Assembly (NCBI GenBank): GCA_964480945.1
Contig: CAYZRX010000072.1
Span: 1-20,315 of the forward strand
Reading direction: 5' to 3'
DNA: 20,315 bases
Origin: VGWB01 sp964480945
Lineage (GTDB): Bacteria; Bacteroidota; Ignavibacteria; UBA10030
Position 1 is the stretch's first letter; each line of letters opens with the position of its first letter. Below, piece by piece: positions 1-8,383 of this stretch. A program made the translations under genes and the position numbers. The notes under the pieces were generated by a model. The model worked only from the letters and a program-made list of their open reading frames with translations, was not told the DNA's origin and ran no database searches.

Positions 1-1482
1 AGCGCGGCCGATCTTTCGATCTGGATCGATGAGGGCAAGCCAGCCTTTGTGTCGTCGATAAGGATCGCCGGGACAAAGGCCGTGTCCGAGCGGGAGCTGC
101 TCGACCTCCTTGAGACGGCGAAGGGGAAACGATTCTACCCGGGGGTGCTCGAGCGAGACATTCAGACCGTCCTGCGGCGCTATGAAGACTTCGGGTATCT
201 CCTTGCTCGAGTGGTGATTCAGGATGTCGCTTTTCAGGACGAACCCGAGCAGGTCCTCTCTTCCGTCATCCTCTCCGTCGACGAGGGGGCTCGCGTGCGC
301 CTGTCGGACTTTCGCATCGAGGGAAACACGTCGACCGAAGCGGACGTGATCCTCCGCGAGGCCAGATGGAAGCCGGGGGCGATATTTCAGGAAAATCAAC
401 CCGAGCGAATCAAGCGGCGTCTGGAGAAGCTTCAGTTATTTTCTTCGGTTTCGATGCCGGAGCTCTATTTGAATCCGGACGGCACCGCCGGGCTCCTTGT
501 GAAGGTCCGGGAGGGGAATCCGAACCGGTTCGACGGTGTCGTCGGCTACGTCCCTTCAGCCGGTCCGGGCAACTCCGGCTACGTAACGGGACTTCTGAAC
601 CTTGAGTTCCGCAACATCCTGGGGACGGGGCGCAAGCTGTCAACGCGATGGTATCGGGAGAATCAGGCGTCACAAGAAGTCGAGCTGCGGTATCTCGAGC
701 CCTGGGTGGCCTCCTACCCGGTGAACCTTGAAGGAGATTTCTTCCAGCGGAAGCAGGATTCTACGTACGTCCTGCGCCGGTACGAGATAAGCGCTCATCT
801 GATGGCGACCGAAGATCTTACGGTGGCCCTTTCCTACCGGCACGAGGATGTCTTCCCGACTCAAGGGTTCGGGGCGCTGTACGTCGATGAAAGCAGCACG
901 GCAAGCGTCGGCGTCTCGGTTTCGTACGATTCGCGAGATGATCCTGTTACACCAACCGAGGGAATTCGCTACTTGACCGAATACTTCACCGGCACGAAGG
1001 CAACGACGAAGAGCAGTCTCTCGGGCAAGGCGGGACACACGACGACTCAACGGCTCGCTCTCGACGTCCAGTACTTTCTTTCACCGTTGAATCACCAGGT
1101 TGTTGCTGCAAGCATGCACCTGCGTGATTTTCGTTGCGGGAAGATTGAGGTCAGCGATCTGTTTCGGCTCGGCGGAGCCACCACGCTGCGGGGTTACCGC
1201 GAGGCGCAGTTTTTCGGCTCACGCCTTGCATGGTCGAATCTGGAGTACCGTTTGCTTGTCGCACCTCGATCCTATGTATTTGGCTTCCTGGATGCCGGGT
1301 ACATCTTCTCTCCCTCGCGTCCCGAGTCGGGTTTGATCGGGAGCGAGCAGACGAAACTTGGCTACGGTGTAGGCGTGCGTTTGGATTCCCCGCTTGGACT
1401 TCTCGGTATAAGCCTTGCGTTCGGCCAAGGCGATACGTTCAGTACGGCGAAACTCCACGTTCAGCTTGTCAATGAGTTCTGA
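1..1482 (+). CDS. Omp85/BamA-TamA family outer membrane protein, C-terminal part (5' end cut by window)
   Basis: This is an outer-membrane beta-barrel protein of the Omp85 superfamily, which inserts or translocates proteins (or other substrates) at the outer membrane. The frame is open from base 1, so the real start lies upstream; the GTG at 49 is internal, inside a POTRA-like domain. From the left edge there are two POTRA-like repeats (up to about base 520), with typical phrases such as FRIEGNTSTEADVILREA and VKVREGNPNRFDGVVGY. The rest is a barrel (Bac_surface_Ag). The Omp85 loop-6 motif is present as LRGY (1186-1197) within LGGATTLRGYREAQFFG. The protein ends in LVNEF, an aromatic terminal residue as in barrel beta-signals. 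It overlaps the next gene by 11 bp. Whether it is BamA, TamA or a lineage-specific paralogue cannot be told because the N-terminal part is missing. Confidence 0.9.
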   Translation, partial: SAADLSIWIDEGKPAFVSSIRIAGTKAVSERELLDLLETAKGKRFYPGVLERDIQTVLRRYEDFGYLLARVVIQDVAFQDEPEQVLSSVILSVDEGARVRLSDFRIEGNTSTEADVILREARWKPGAIFQENQPERIKRRLEKLQLFSSVSMPELYLNPDGTAGLLVKVREGNPNRFDGVVGYVPSAGPGNSGYVTGLLNLEFRNILGTGRKLSTRWYRENQASQEVELRYLEPWVASYPVNLEGDFFQRKQDSTYVLRRYEISAHLMATEDLTVALSYRHEDVFPTQGFGALYVDESSTASVGVSVSYDSRDDPVTPTEGIRYLTEYFTGTKATTKSSLSGKAGHTTTQRLALDVQYFLSPLNHQVVAASMHLRDFRCGKIEVSDLFRLGGATTLRGYREAQFFGSRLAWSNLEYRLLVAPRSYVFGFLDAGYIFSPSRPESGLIGSEQTKLGYGVGVRLDSPLGLLGISLAFGQGDTFSTAKLHVQLVNEF

Positions 1483-2311
1483 TTCCCTCAAAGGGTATCT
1501 CGGCCTTCTCCGGCCGGTTAACCTCGGCATCGTATTCCTGACCGTCGCCGCGGCAGCGATCCTCGCCGGCGGCTTGGCGGCTCACTGGCCGACCGTTCTC
1601 TTCGCTTCGCTCGCGGGAAGCTTGATCGCGGGCGGCGGCTATGCCATCAACGATTACTTCGACATAGAAATCGACCGGATCAACAAACCCAATCGTCCGC
1701 TACCGCGGGGCGCGGCGACGGACCGAGGGGCTGTGTGGCTCTGGGGGATTACGTCCGGGGTTGGTCTTCTCCTCTGCGCTTCCGTCGGTGGCGGAGCGCT
1801 GGCAATCGGGCTCTTCTGGGTCATTTCGCTCTACTTCTACAGCAAGACCTTGAAGCGAACCGCGCTGACGGGAAATATCCTCGTTGGGGTCATAACGGGT
1901 CTGGCGTTTGTGTACGGCGGTATTGCGGTTGGGCACGCGGAGCGCTCGTTCTTTCCCGCGCTCTTCGCGTTTTTGATCAACGTGGCCCGTGAGCTGGTCA
2001 AGGACGTTGAGGATCTTGAGGGCGATGCGAAGGGGAAGGCAAGTACGCTTCCGGTAAAGTACGGAGTCAAGCCGGCGCTCGTTCTGGCATCCATGACCAT
2101 CTTCCTGCTCGTGGTGGCGACGTTTCTCCCGTACTCAAGCGGTATCTATTCGGTCAACTACCTCGCACTGATCGTCGTCGTGAATGGAGCGCTCATCTAC
2201 GTTATCGTTTCGATGTGGAAGGATCGGAGCCCCACGAACCTTGGCAGGCTCAGCCTCATCTTGAAGCTCGACATGGTGGGTGGACTGGTTGCGATCTTCC
2301 TTGGATCGTAG
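1472..2311 (+). CDS. UbiA-family prenyltransferase (digeranylgeranylglyceryl-phosphate synthase-like)
   Basis: This is an integral-membrane prenyltransferase that joins an isoprenoid diphosphate to an acceptor. Both metal/diphosphate motifs are present: NDYFDIEID at residues 60-68 and DVEDLEGD at 178-185. The first continues into RINKPNRPLPRG, as in UbiA enzymes. There are about eight or nine hydrophobic segments in 279 residues, the normal family length. The KDVEDLEGDAKGKASTLPVKYG style matches proteins annotated as geranylgeranylglycerol-phosphate geranylgeranyltransferase in Bacteroidota and archaea, but menaquinone- or heme-type acceptors cannot be excluded. ATG 1472 was chosen because the frame's longer version (from 1415) lies wholly inside the barrel gene and adds a charged, non-UbiA stretch. 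The overlap with the upstream gene suggests translational coupling. Confidence 0.88.
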   Translation: MSSDSLKGYLGLLRPVNLGIVFLTVAAAAILAGGLAAHWPTVLFASLAGSLIAGGGYAINDYFDIEIDRINKPNRPLPRGAATDRGAVWLWGITSGVGLLLCASVGGGALAIGLFWVISLYFYSKTLKRTALTGNILVGVITGLAFVYGGIAVGHAERSFFPALFAFLINVARELVKDVEDLEGDAKGKASTLPVKYGVKPALVLASMTIFLLVVATFLPYSSGIYSVNYLALIVVVNGALIYVIVSMWKDRSPTNLGRLSLILKLDMVGGLVAIFLGS

Positions 2312-2328
2312 GTTCCTTGAAGGAAGCC

Positions 2329-2982
2329 ATGACTCGCAAGAGGCGCACACAGGTCCCATCGCTAGAATTCGAGAATGTCTTATGGAAGGAAGGCATCGAC
2401 GCCATTGCCGGCGTTGACGAGGCTGGTCGCGGACCCCTCGCCGGCCCGGTCGTTGCTGCGGCTGTCGTGTTCCCGCAAGGGCTTTATGTTGATGGAGTGA
2501 ACGATTCGAAGAAACTGAGCGAGAAGAGACGCGAAGCGCTGTACCATGCGATCTATGAGAAAGCTCTCTGCGTCGGAGTCGGTATCGTGAGTCACGAGGT
2601 GATCGACCGGATCAACATTTTTCAGGCTTCGATCCTGGCGATGAGGAAGGCCGTGGAGCGGCTCACTGTCGAGCCCCAGATCGTTCTTGCAGACGGGAAC
2701 TGTTTCACGCATGAATCGATTCGGTTCCAGAACATCGTTCACGGCGATGGCCTGTCGTTCACGATCGCAGCGGCATCGATCATCGCCAAGGTCACGCGGG
2801 ATAACCTCATGAGGGAGTACCACGAGGAGTTTCCGCTGTACGGGTTCGATCGGCACAAAGGATATGGGACGAAGCGCCACCTCGAGGCCATCCGACGGCA
2901 TGGTCCTTGCCAAATCCACCGAAGGAGCTTCAGGATGCCGGTACCGGTGATGGCGAGCGAATCGGAGGTTCCTCGCCTATGA
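2329..2982 (+). CDS. rnhB: Ribonuclease HII
   Basis: RNase HII removes ribonucleotides from DNA and RNA from RNA/DNA hybrids in the cytoplasm. The 217-residue product has the family signature GVDEAGRGPLAGP. The four catalytic acids are visible as D30, E31, D122 (in VLADGN) and D158 (in KVTRDN), matching the D-E-D-D set of the family. The FDRHKGYGTKRHLEAI segment near the C-terminus is also typical. ATG 2329 follows AAGGAAG at 2320-2326, a good ribosome binding site. A longer in-frame start at 2215 would run inside the UbiA gene and is rejected. The stop overlaps the yraN start by 4 bp (ATGA), and rnhB next to yraN is a common bacterial arrangement. Confidence 0.97.
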   Translation: MTRKRRTQVPSLEFENVLWKEGIDAIAGVDEAGRGPLAGPVVAAAVVFPQGLYVDGVNDSKKLSEKRREALYHAIYEKALCVGVGIVSHEVIDRINIFQASILAMRKAVERLTVEPQIVLADGNCFTHESIRFQNIVHGDGLSFTIAAASIIAKVTRDNLMREYHEEFPLYGFDRHKGYGTKRHLEAIRRHGPCQIHRRSFRMPVPVMASESEVPRL

Positions 2983-3329
2983 ACAGGAGAGCAGAAGGTG
3001 CCAGGGGTGAAGACCTCGCGGCCGCCTATCTCGAGAAAAACGGATACCAGATCATCGAGCGAAATTACCGATTCGAACGAGGAGAGATCGATCTGATCGC
3101 GAGAGACGGCGACGAGCTTGTGTTCATTGAGGTAAAAGCGCGCCGATCCTCGGCCTTCGGCTCGCCTCTGGAAGCCGTAACCCCGCAAAAAGAGGAACAA
3201 ATCAAGAAGGTGGCTGAGGGTTACCTGTACGAGCATCAAATCGAGAACCAGGCATGCCGATTTGACGTTGTGGCTATTGCGTATGAGGGAGGGAGACCCG
3301 ATATTCAAGTGCTACGCGACGCGTTCTGA
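2979..3329 (+). CDS. yraN: YraN/UPF0102 family putative endonuclease
   Basis: This 116-residue protein belongs to the UPF0102 (YraN) family, which has a restriction-endonuclease-like PD-(D/E)XK fold. Its exact role is not settled, though a link to DNA processing is likely. The diagnostic core is present: an N-terminal GARGEDLAAAYLEKNGYQIIERNYR, then RGEIDLIARDG (acidic residues E36 and D38) and LVFIEVKAR (E51, K53), which form the presumed metal site. Length is normal. ATG 2979 lies within the ATGA overlap with rnhB, so the two are probably translated together. The in-frame start at 2907 lies inside rnhB and is not needed for the conserved core. Confidence 0.93.
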   Translation: MNRRAEGARGEDLAAAYLEKNGYQIIERNYRFERGEIDLIARDGDELVFIEVKARRSSAFGSPLEAVTPQKEEQIKKVAEGYLYEHQIENQACRFDVVAIAYEGGRPDIQVLRDAF

Positions 3330-3400
3330 GATTTCGAGGTTGCAGCGAACCGGCTCTCGACGCCGGGCGAGAAATCAAATGACAAGAGGCTGAAAAAGCG

Positions 3401-4816
3401 ATGAATCTGTTGAATCACCAGGCAGGGATCTACACGGACTTCTACCAGCTCACGATGGCGCAAGGCTATTTCCTGACCGGTCGTGCAAACGCGGTGAGCT
3501 GCTTCGATTACTTCTTTAGAGAAAATCCGTTCAACGGCGGTTACGTGGTTTTTGCAGGTCTCTCCGACGTCCTGGAAATGCTCGAGGGCCTCACCTTCGA
3601 CGAAACGTCTCTCTCATATCTGAAGAAGCTCGGGTTCAGGGATTCGTTCCTGGAGTATTTGAAGGGCCTCAGATTTCAGGGGACGGTCACCTCGGTGAAG
3701 GAGGGGGAAGTTGTCTTTCCGATGGAGCCGCTGCTGCGCGTGGAGGGGACGTTGATCGAGGCACAGATCATCGAAACGATGCTTCTCAACCTTCTGAATT
3801 TCGAATCCCTGATTGCGACAAAAGCCTCACGCGTGAAAGCTGCAGCGGGCAGCCGCCGCGTGGTCGATTTCGGGCTTCGGCGGGCGCAAGGTCTGGGGGG
3901 CATCCACGGGACGAAGGCGGCGTTTATCGGCGGGGTCGATGCAACATCAAACGTGTACGCCGCGCTCCACAATGACCTCCCCGTATCGGGGACGCAAGCT
4001 CATTCCTGGGTCCAGAGCTTTGGTGACGAGCTGTCAGCATTCAGAAAGTACGCGGAGGTCTATCCCGACAGGTGCATTTTGCTTGTCGACACGTACAATA
4101 CGTTGAAGAGCGGCATCCCGAACGCGGTCACCGTTGCGAAGGAGTTGGAGCGAACGGGGAGCCGCTTGCAGGCAATTCGGCTGGATAGCGGCGATCTGGC
4201 ATATCTCAGCAAACGTGCGCGGCAGATGCTCGACCAGGCCGGTCTGTCCTACGTGAAGATCGCAGTCTCCAATCAGCTGGACGAATATGTTATTCGGAGC
4301 TTGTTGGAGGACCAGGATGCGCCCATCGATATTTTCGGCGTCGGCACCCGGCTGATCACGGGACAGAATTCGGCGGCTCTGGATGGCGTTTACAAGCTGA
4401 GCATGAGCGACGGCGTGCCGCGTCTGAAATTCTCTGAGAACTACACGAAGTTGACGCTGCCCGGAGTCAAGTCCATCTACAGATACTTCAATGGTGATGG
4501 CCTGTTCTATGCGGACGCAGTGGCGTTGCACGATGAGCCGGCGCCGGACTGCATCCACCATCCGATCTTCCCGGAACAGAAAAGCAACCTGGCACAATGC
4601 TCGTCGGAACCCATCATGCATCGGGTGATGGAGAAAGGGAAGACGATCCTCAAGAGCTCGGCGCAGGAGAGTGCAGCGTATGCGAGGGAGCGGCTGACAC
4701 ATCTTCCGACAGAGCACAAACGGTTCGAGTTCCCGCATCTTTACAAGGTTGGCATTTCTCAAAAGCTGATAGCCTTGCGGTCAAAGCTTGTCGATGAGTT
4801 TCAACATGAGAAGTGA
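3401..4816 (+). CDS. pncB: Nicotinate phosphoribosyltransferase
   Basis: This enzyme makes nicotinate mononucleotide from nicotinate and PRPP with ATP hydrolysis, the entry step of the Preiss-Handler NAD salvage route. The 471-residue product starts with the family opening IYTDFYQLTMAQGYF. It contains FGLRRAQG (157-164), the GTQAHSWV segment whose histidine (H201) corresponds to the autophosphorylated His of the family, LVDTYNT (229-234) and RLDSGDL (260-266). Length and order match class 1/3 NAPRTases. AAGAGG at 3384-3389 is a modest ribosome binding site. The 3' end lies 20 bp before pncA, which supplies its substrate. The 71-bp gap before the gene shows no clear promoter. Confidence 0.96.
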   Translation: MNLLNHQAGIYTDFYQLTMAQGYFLTGRANAVSCFDYFFRENPFNGGYVVFAGLSDVLEMLEGLTFDETSLSYLKKLGFRDSFLEYLKGLRFQGTVTSVKEGEVVFPMEPLLRVEGTLIEAQIIETMLLNLLNFESLIATKASRVKAAAGSRRVVDFGLRRAQGLGGIHGTKAAFIGGVDATSNVYAALHNDLPVSGTQAHSWVQSFGDELSAFRKYAEVYPDRCILLVDTYNTLKSGIPNAVTVAKELERTGSRLQAIRLDSGDLAYLSKRARQMLDQAGLSYVKIAVSNQLDEYVIRSLLEDQDAPIDIFGVGTRLITGQNSAALDGVYKLSMSDGVPRLKFSENYTKLTLPGVKSIYRYFNGDGLFYADAVALHDEPAPDCIHHPIFPEQKSNLAQCSSEPIMHRVMEKGKTILKSSAQESAAYARERLTHLPTEHKRFEFPHLYKVGISQKLIALRSKLVDEFQHEK

Positions 4817-4836
4817 GCACGAAGGAGAGTCGACCT

Positions 4837-5379
4837 ATGAAAGCTCTCTTGATTGTCGACGTTCAAAATGATTTCTGTCCGGGCGGCACGCTTGCCGTGC
4901 CGGAGGGAAATAAAGTCGTTCCCGTGATCAATTCGTTGATGGATCGATTTGACGTCATTGTCGCTTCGAAGGACTGGCACCCCCCGAAGAGCATTCACTT
5001 CGACAAATGGCCGCCTCATTGCGTACAGAATACGCCCGGAGCGGAATTCCATCCGAAGCTCCAGAGTGCAAGAATCCAGCAGGTCTTTCTGAAGGGCACG
5101 GGGAACAGGGACGACGGCTATTCGGCCTTCGAAGCCACGAACGTCGACCTCGAGAGCTATCTGAAGTCGAAAGGCGTCAGCGAGCTCTACGTCACAGGCC
5201 TGGCGACCGACTACTGCGTCAAAGCGTCGGCGCTGGATGCGCGCAAGAGGAATTTCAAGACTTGTGTTGTTACCGACGCCGTCGCCGCGGTCGATGTGCA
5301 GCCACGTGATGGGGAGAAAGCTCTCGAGGAGCTGAAGGCTGCAGGGGTCGCGCTTGTGACCTCCCGGGATCCAATCTAA
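4837..5379 (+). CDS. pncA: Nicotinamidase (isochorismatase-like hydrolase fold)
   Basis: Nicotinamidase deamidates nicotinamide to nicotinate, feeding the pncB product directly upstream. In the 180-residue protein the catalytic triad is visible as D8 (IVDVQNDF), K86 (VFLKGT) and C127 (ATDYCVKA). The metal ligands are D46, H48 and H54 in KDWHPPKSIHF, probably with H61 in WPPHCVQ. These match the arrangement known from bacterial PncA. ATG 4837 is preceded by AGGAG at 4823-4827 with 9-nt spacing. An in-frame GTG at 4813 would overlap the pncB stop and lacks such a site. The pncB-pncA pair forms a compact two-gene salvage module. Confidence 0.96.
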   Translation: MKALLIVDVQNDFCPGGTLAVPEGNKVVPVINSLMDRFDVIVASKDWHPPKSIHFDKWPPHCVQNTPGAEFHPKLQSARIQQVFLKGTGNRDDGYSAFEATNVDLESYLKSKGVSELYVTGLATDYCVKASALDARKRNFKTCVVTDAVAAVDVQPRDGEKALEELKAAGVALVTSRDPI

Positions 5380-5460
5380 GGAAGGAGGCGGAGGCGCGCT
5401 CGAGTCACTGCACGCTCGGTTCCCATCTGTTCACCTCCCGCCCTATTAATGTAAAACGTG

Positions 5461-5505
5461 TTGAAAGTTTCGCGAAAAAAAGCTATCGTGCGCACGATTT
5501 TCGCG
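5461..5505 (+). promoter_or_regulatory. Candidate promoter and operator-like palindrome upstream of cstA
   Basis: The 182-bp gap between pncA and cstA holds TTGAAA (5461-5466), then 17 bp, then TATCGT (5484-5489), a possible sigma-70-like promoter. A perfect 14-bp palindrome, ATCGTGCGCACGAT (5485-5498), overlaps the proposed -10 element. It is nested in outer arms CGCGAAAA (5471-5478) and TTTTCGCG (5498-5505). A dyad covering a -10 box is what a repressor operator would look like, but an RNA hairpin in the leader is equally possible. The promoter call is weak because FCB bacteria often use a different consensus. Confidence 0.4.
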
Positions 5506-5561
5506 CTCGCGTCAATTTGTACGTCCGGCTTCTGAAATTATCATTCTGAGTGGAGCACCTT

Positions 5562-7415
5562 ATGAATGCGCTTCCCCTGATGATCATCACGTTGTGCATG
5601 CTGGCCATTGCCTACCGGTACTACAGTGCGTTCATCGCGGCGAAAGTTGTCACCTTGGACGATTCCCGGATTACACCGGCTCACCGGTTCCGCGACGGAC
5701 AGAACTATCACCCGACGAACAAATGGGTGCTGTTCGGTCATCACTTTGCTGCGATCGCGGGGGCGGGCCCGCTGATCGGCCCTGTTCTTGCGGTACAGTT
5801 CGGTTTTATGCCTGGATTTCTCTGGCTGGTGATCGGCGTCTGCGTTGCCGGCGCGGTGCATGATTTTGTAATCCTGGTAGCGTCGGTTCGGAGGAGAGGT
5901 CGGTCGCTTGCTGAGATCGCGCGGAATGAGGTGAGCCCGTTGGCCGGCCTCGTCGGCTCGATCGCTATCCTGATCATCGTCGTGATCGCGCTTGCCGGGC
6001 TGGGGCTGGCGGTGGTGAACGCGTTGAAGGAAAGCTCGTGGGGGACGTTCACGATCGCGATGACGATCCCCATCGCCTTGTTCGTGGGGCTTTGGATGAA
6101 TCGTATCCGGCCGGGAAAGATCGGTGAAGCAAGCGTGATCGGCGTCGTGGCGGTGCTCGCATCCGTTTTCCTGGGGAGCCTGGTCCCAGGTTCGTTCCTG
6201 GAGCCCTATTTCACCTTCTCCCGGGAAGGCATTATCATTGCGCTTGCCGTCTACGGTTTCTTGGCGTCGGTCTTGCCTGTCTGGCTGCTTCTGGCGCCGC
6301 GCGATTATCTGAGTTCCTACATGAAGATCGGCACGCTGGCCGCCTTGGTCCTCGGGGTCATCATCGTCGCCCCGGAGCTGAGGATGCCTGCGTTCACGCA
6401 ATATGTGAATGGCGGCGGCCCGATCATTCCCGGCAAGGTTTATCCGTTCGTGTTCATCACGATCGCATGCGGTGCGATCTCGGGGTTCCACTCGCTCGTC
6501 TCTTCGGGAACGACCCCGAAAATGCTCAACAAGGAGTCCGATGCACGGATGATCGGCTACGGCGCAATGCTGATCGAAGGTCTGGTCGGTGTCATCGCAT
6601 TGATCGCAGCGAGCTCGCTCCATCCGGCTGACTACTTTGCGATCAATCTCTCTCCTGAAAAATTCCAGTCGCTGGGGATGTCGATTGTCAATCTGCCTGA
6701 ACTGCAGCGGGAGGTCGGCGAAGTCGTGGCGGGGAGACCGGGCGGCGCCGTGTCGCTCGCAGTCGGCTTCGCTCAGATCTTTGCTGCCGTGCCGGGTATG
6801 CGCGGGCTGATGTCGTTCTGGTACCATTTCGCGATCATGTTCGAGGCGTTGTTCATTCTCACCACGGTCGACGCCGGTACCCGCATTGCCCGGTTCATCG
6901 TGCAGGAGTTCGTCGGTCGGATCTGGAAGCCCTTCGAGCGAACGAACTGGATCCCCGGAGCCGCGCTGGCGACGGCTGCCGTGGTTTTCGCGTGGGCGTA
7001 TTTCATCTGGGAGGGAAGCATCAGCACCATCTGGCCGATGTTCGGAACAGCCAACCAGCTGCTGGCGGCCGTTGCGCTCGCTGTCGCTTCCACCGCGATC
7101 ATTAACGCCGGCCGGGCGCGGTACGTCTGGGTGACCCTCATCCCGATGCTTTTCGTCTCGATCACTACTCTCGTCGCCGGGTGGCTGAACATTACGGAGA
7201 ACTTCATCCCGTTGATTGAGAATCCTGTGACCGCAACACAAGGCTACGTGAACTCCACACTCACGGCGATTATGATGGTATGTGCCGTGATCATCCTGAT
7301 CGAATCGTTCCGCCGTTGGTTCAAGGTGCTGGTGCGCGGCGAATACTCCGTTGCCGGGGAGGTCGTCTACGCAACCGAGAAAGGTTTCAATCCTCCGGAC
7401 TTCGGCTGCTGCTGA
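5562..7415 (+). CDS. cstA: CstA-family carbon starvation transporter
   Basis: CstA proteins are inner-membrane transporters that take up pyruvate or peptides and in several bacteria are induced in carbon starvation. The 617-residue product is almost entirely hydrophobic helices. Family hallmarks are HRFRDGQNYHPTNKWVLFGHHF followed by AAIAGAGPLIGP (about residues 50-75), FHSLVSSGTTPKML (about 310-325) and MFGTANQLLAA near the C-terminus. It is shorter than E. coli CstA (about 700 residues), in the range of the shorter family members. It ends in FNPPDFGCC. ATG 5562 follows GGAG (5552-5555) with 6-nt spacing, so it is preferred over GTG 5550. Its substrate cannot be told from sequence. It stands alone with its own leader, separate from the NAD salvage genes. 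Confidence 0.93.
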   Translation: MNALPLMIITLCMLAIAYRYYSAFIAAKVVTLDDSRITPAHRFRDGQNYHPTNKWVLFGHHFAAIAGAGPLIGPVLAVQFGFMPGFLWLVIGVCVAGAVHDFVILVASVRRRGRSLAEIARNEVSPLAGLVGSIAILIIVVIALAGLGLAVVNALKESSWGTFTIAMTIPIALFVGLWMNRIRPGKIGEASVIGVVAVLASVFLGSLVPGSFLEPYFTFSREGIIIALAVYGFLASVLPVWLLLAPRDYLSSYMKIGTLAALVLGVIIVAPELRMPAFTQYVNGGGPIIPGKVYPFVFITIACGAISGFHSLVSSGTTPKMLNKESDARMIGYGAMLIEGLVGVIALIAASSLHPADYFAINLSPEKFQSLGMSIVNLPELQREVGEVVAGRPGGAVSLAVGFAQIFAAVPGMRGLMSFWYHFAIMFEALFILTTVDAGTRIARFIVQEFVGRIWKPFERTNWIPGAALATAAVVFAWAYFIWEGSISTIWPMFGTANQLLAAVALAVASTAIINAGRARYVWVTLIPMLFVSITTLVAGWLNITENFIPLIENPVTATQGYVNSTLTAIMMVCAVIILIESFRRWFKVLVRGEYSVAGEVVYATEKGFNPPDFGCC

Positions 7416-7509
7416 AGGTTCAGACGAAGCGTCCGGCAGGGGTGTCGCGGCGCGGTTGTTTGCTCCATAGTTCGCATCCTTCAAAGTGATTTCAAGGAGT
7501 TGCCTTCGC

Positions 7510-8043
7510 GTGCCTCTGACCGAAGTATACTACGACGTCGAGACCCAGCTGTCGGCCGAAGAGGTGGGCGGCTGGGGAAACATTCGCCAGATGCGAGTTT
7601 CGATCGCTGTCTCGTGGTGCGAGCAGGACGGGTTCAGAAGATGGGATGAAAGCTCGATGCCCGCGTTCATTACCTACCTTTCGGGCTTCGACCGCGTGAT
7701 CAGCTTCAACGGGGACGGATTCGATTCGATCGTTCTGAGCTCCTACGGAGATGTCGGTCTCATCCGGAAGAACTCCTTCGATATCCTGACGGATCTGAAG
7801 CGAACGCTCGGTCACCGCCTTCGACTCGATTCTCTTGCGACCGCGACGCTCGGGGCCGGCAAGACCGCCGACGGCCTTCAGGCGTTGAAGTGGTGGAGGG
7901 AAGGAAAGGTGGATCTGATTGCCCGCTATTGCCAGGATGACGTACAGACGCTGGTGGATCTGGTGGCGTTCGGGAGGAAGCAAGGATTCGTACGGTATGG
8001 GGGCCGTGCGGGTGGTACTCAAATCGTCAGCGTGAAGTGGTAA
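7510..8043 (+). CDS. Small RNase H-like DEDDy exonuclease domain protein (YprB-like)
   Basis: This 177-residue protein is a single DnaQ/RNase H-like 3'-5' exonuclease fold of the type found in YprB-like proteins. The motifs are DVE (D9, E11) in VYYDVETQ, FNGDGFDSIVL with D72, and YCQDDVQTLVDL with Y140 and D144, giving a complete DEDDy set. A short tail follows with no extra domain, so it appears to be a free-standing nuclease; the natural substrate is unknown. GTG 7510 was chosen because AAGGAG (7494-7499) sits 10 nt upstream. The earlier in-frame GTG at 7486 would put that site inside the gene. It begins about 95 bp after cstA and ends before a hairpin-rich gap. Confidence 0.82.
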   Translation: MPLTEVYYDVETQLSAEEVGGWGNIRQMRVSIAVSWCEQDGFRRWDESSMPAFITYLSGFDRVISFNGDGFDSIVLSSYGDVGLIRKNSFDILTDLKRTLGHRLRLDSLATATLGAGKTADGLQALKWWREGKVDLIARYCQDDVQTLVDLVAFGRKQGFVRYGGRAGGTQIVSVKW

Positions 8044-8045
8044 GC

Positions 8046-8112
8046 GCGGGCAAAGCCCGCCCTCCTGCAGGGCTCTCCTGAAGCTCGTTCCACGCTTCCG
8101 GAAGGCTTTCCG
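8046..8112. repeat. Cluster of three hairpins after the exonuclease gene (terminator or palindromic repeat)
   Basis: Starting 2 bp after the stop codon are GCGGGC-AAA-GCCCGC (8046-8060) and, sharing two bases with it, GCCCT-CCTGC-AGGGC (8059-8073). A weaker CGGAA-GGCT-TTCCG follows at 8099-8112. The first hairpin could stop transcription, but no U-run follows. The chain of short hairpins also resembles bacterial palindromic (REP-like) elements. The first hairpin has a 6-bp stem and 3-nt loop, the same form as the element at 20231-20260. Confidence 0.5.
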
Positions 8113-8383
8113 CAGCACCACGCAGTCCCGTCTCGTCCTTCACCGATGACTCCCCAAACGCCCTTCCTGTCTTCCGATTGAGACGGCTCCGATCTCGTAA
8201 GCTCCTCGATGTGTTTCGTCATACCCCGTTTCATGTCCTTTTCCGCTATTCATGGCCGAGCGGCTGAGCGACTTTCATCGGGATGTAAGACCTGTGGATG
8301 GGGGGCCTGGGGTCTTTCTCCACCGCTAATTTCAGTTTTGCGTGTGTTTTCCCGGGTTTTTCCGCGAAACTTTTTGAGACTTA

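Noticed and set aside
1415..1471. Upstream extension of the UbiA gene
   Set aside because: It lies fully inside the barrel gene and adds a basic segment that UbiA proteins do not have. The ATG at 1472 gives the usual N-terminus.
5541..7484. 647-codon open frame on the minus strand opposite cstA
   Set aside because: Its product is almost entirely Arg, Asp, Gln and His with no hydrophobic core, as expected from the complement of a transmembrane gene in GC-rich DNA. The plus strand clearly encodes CstA.
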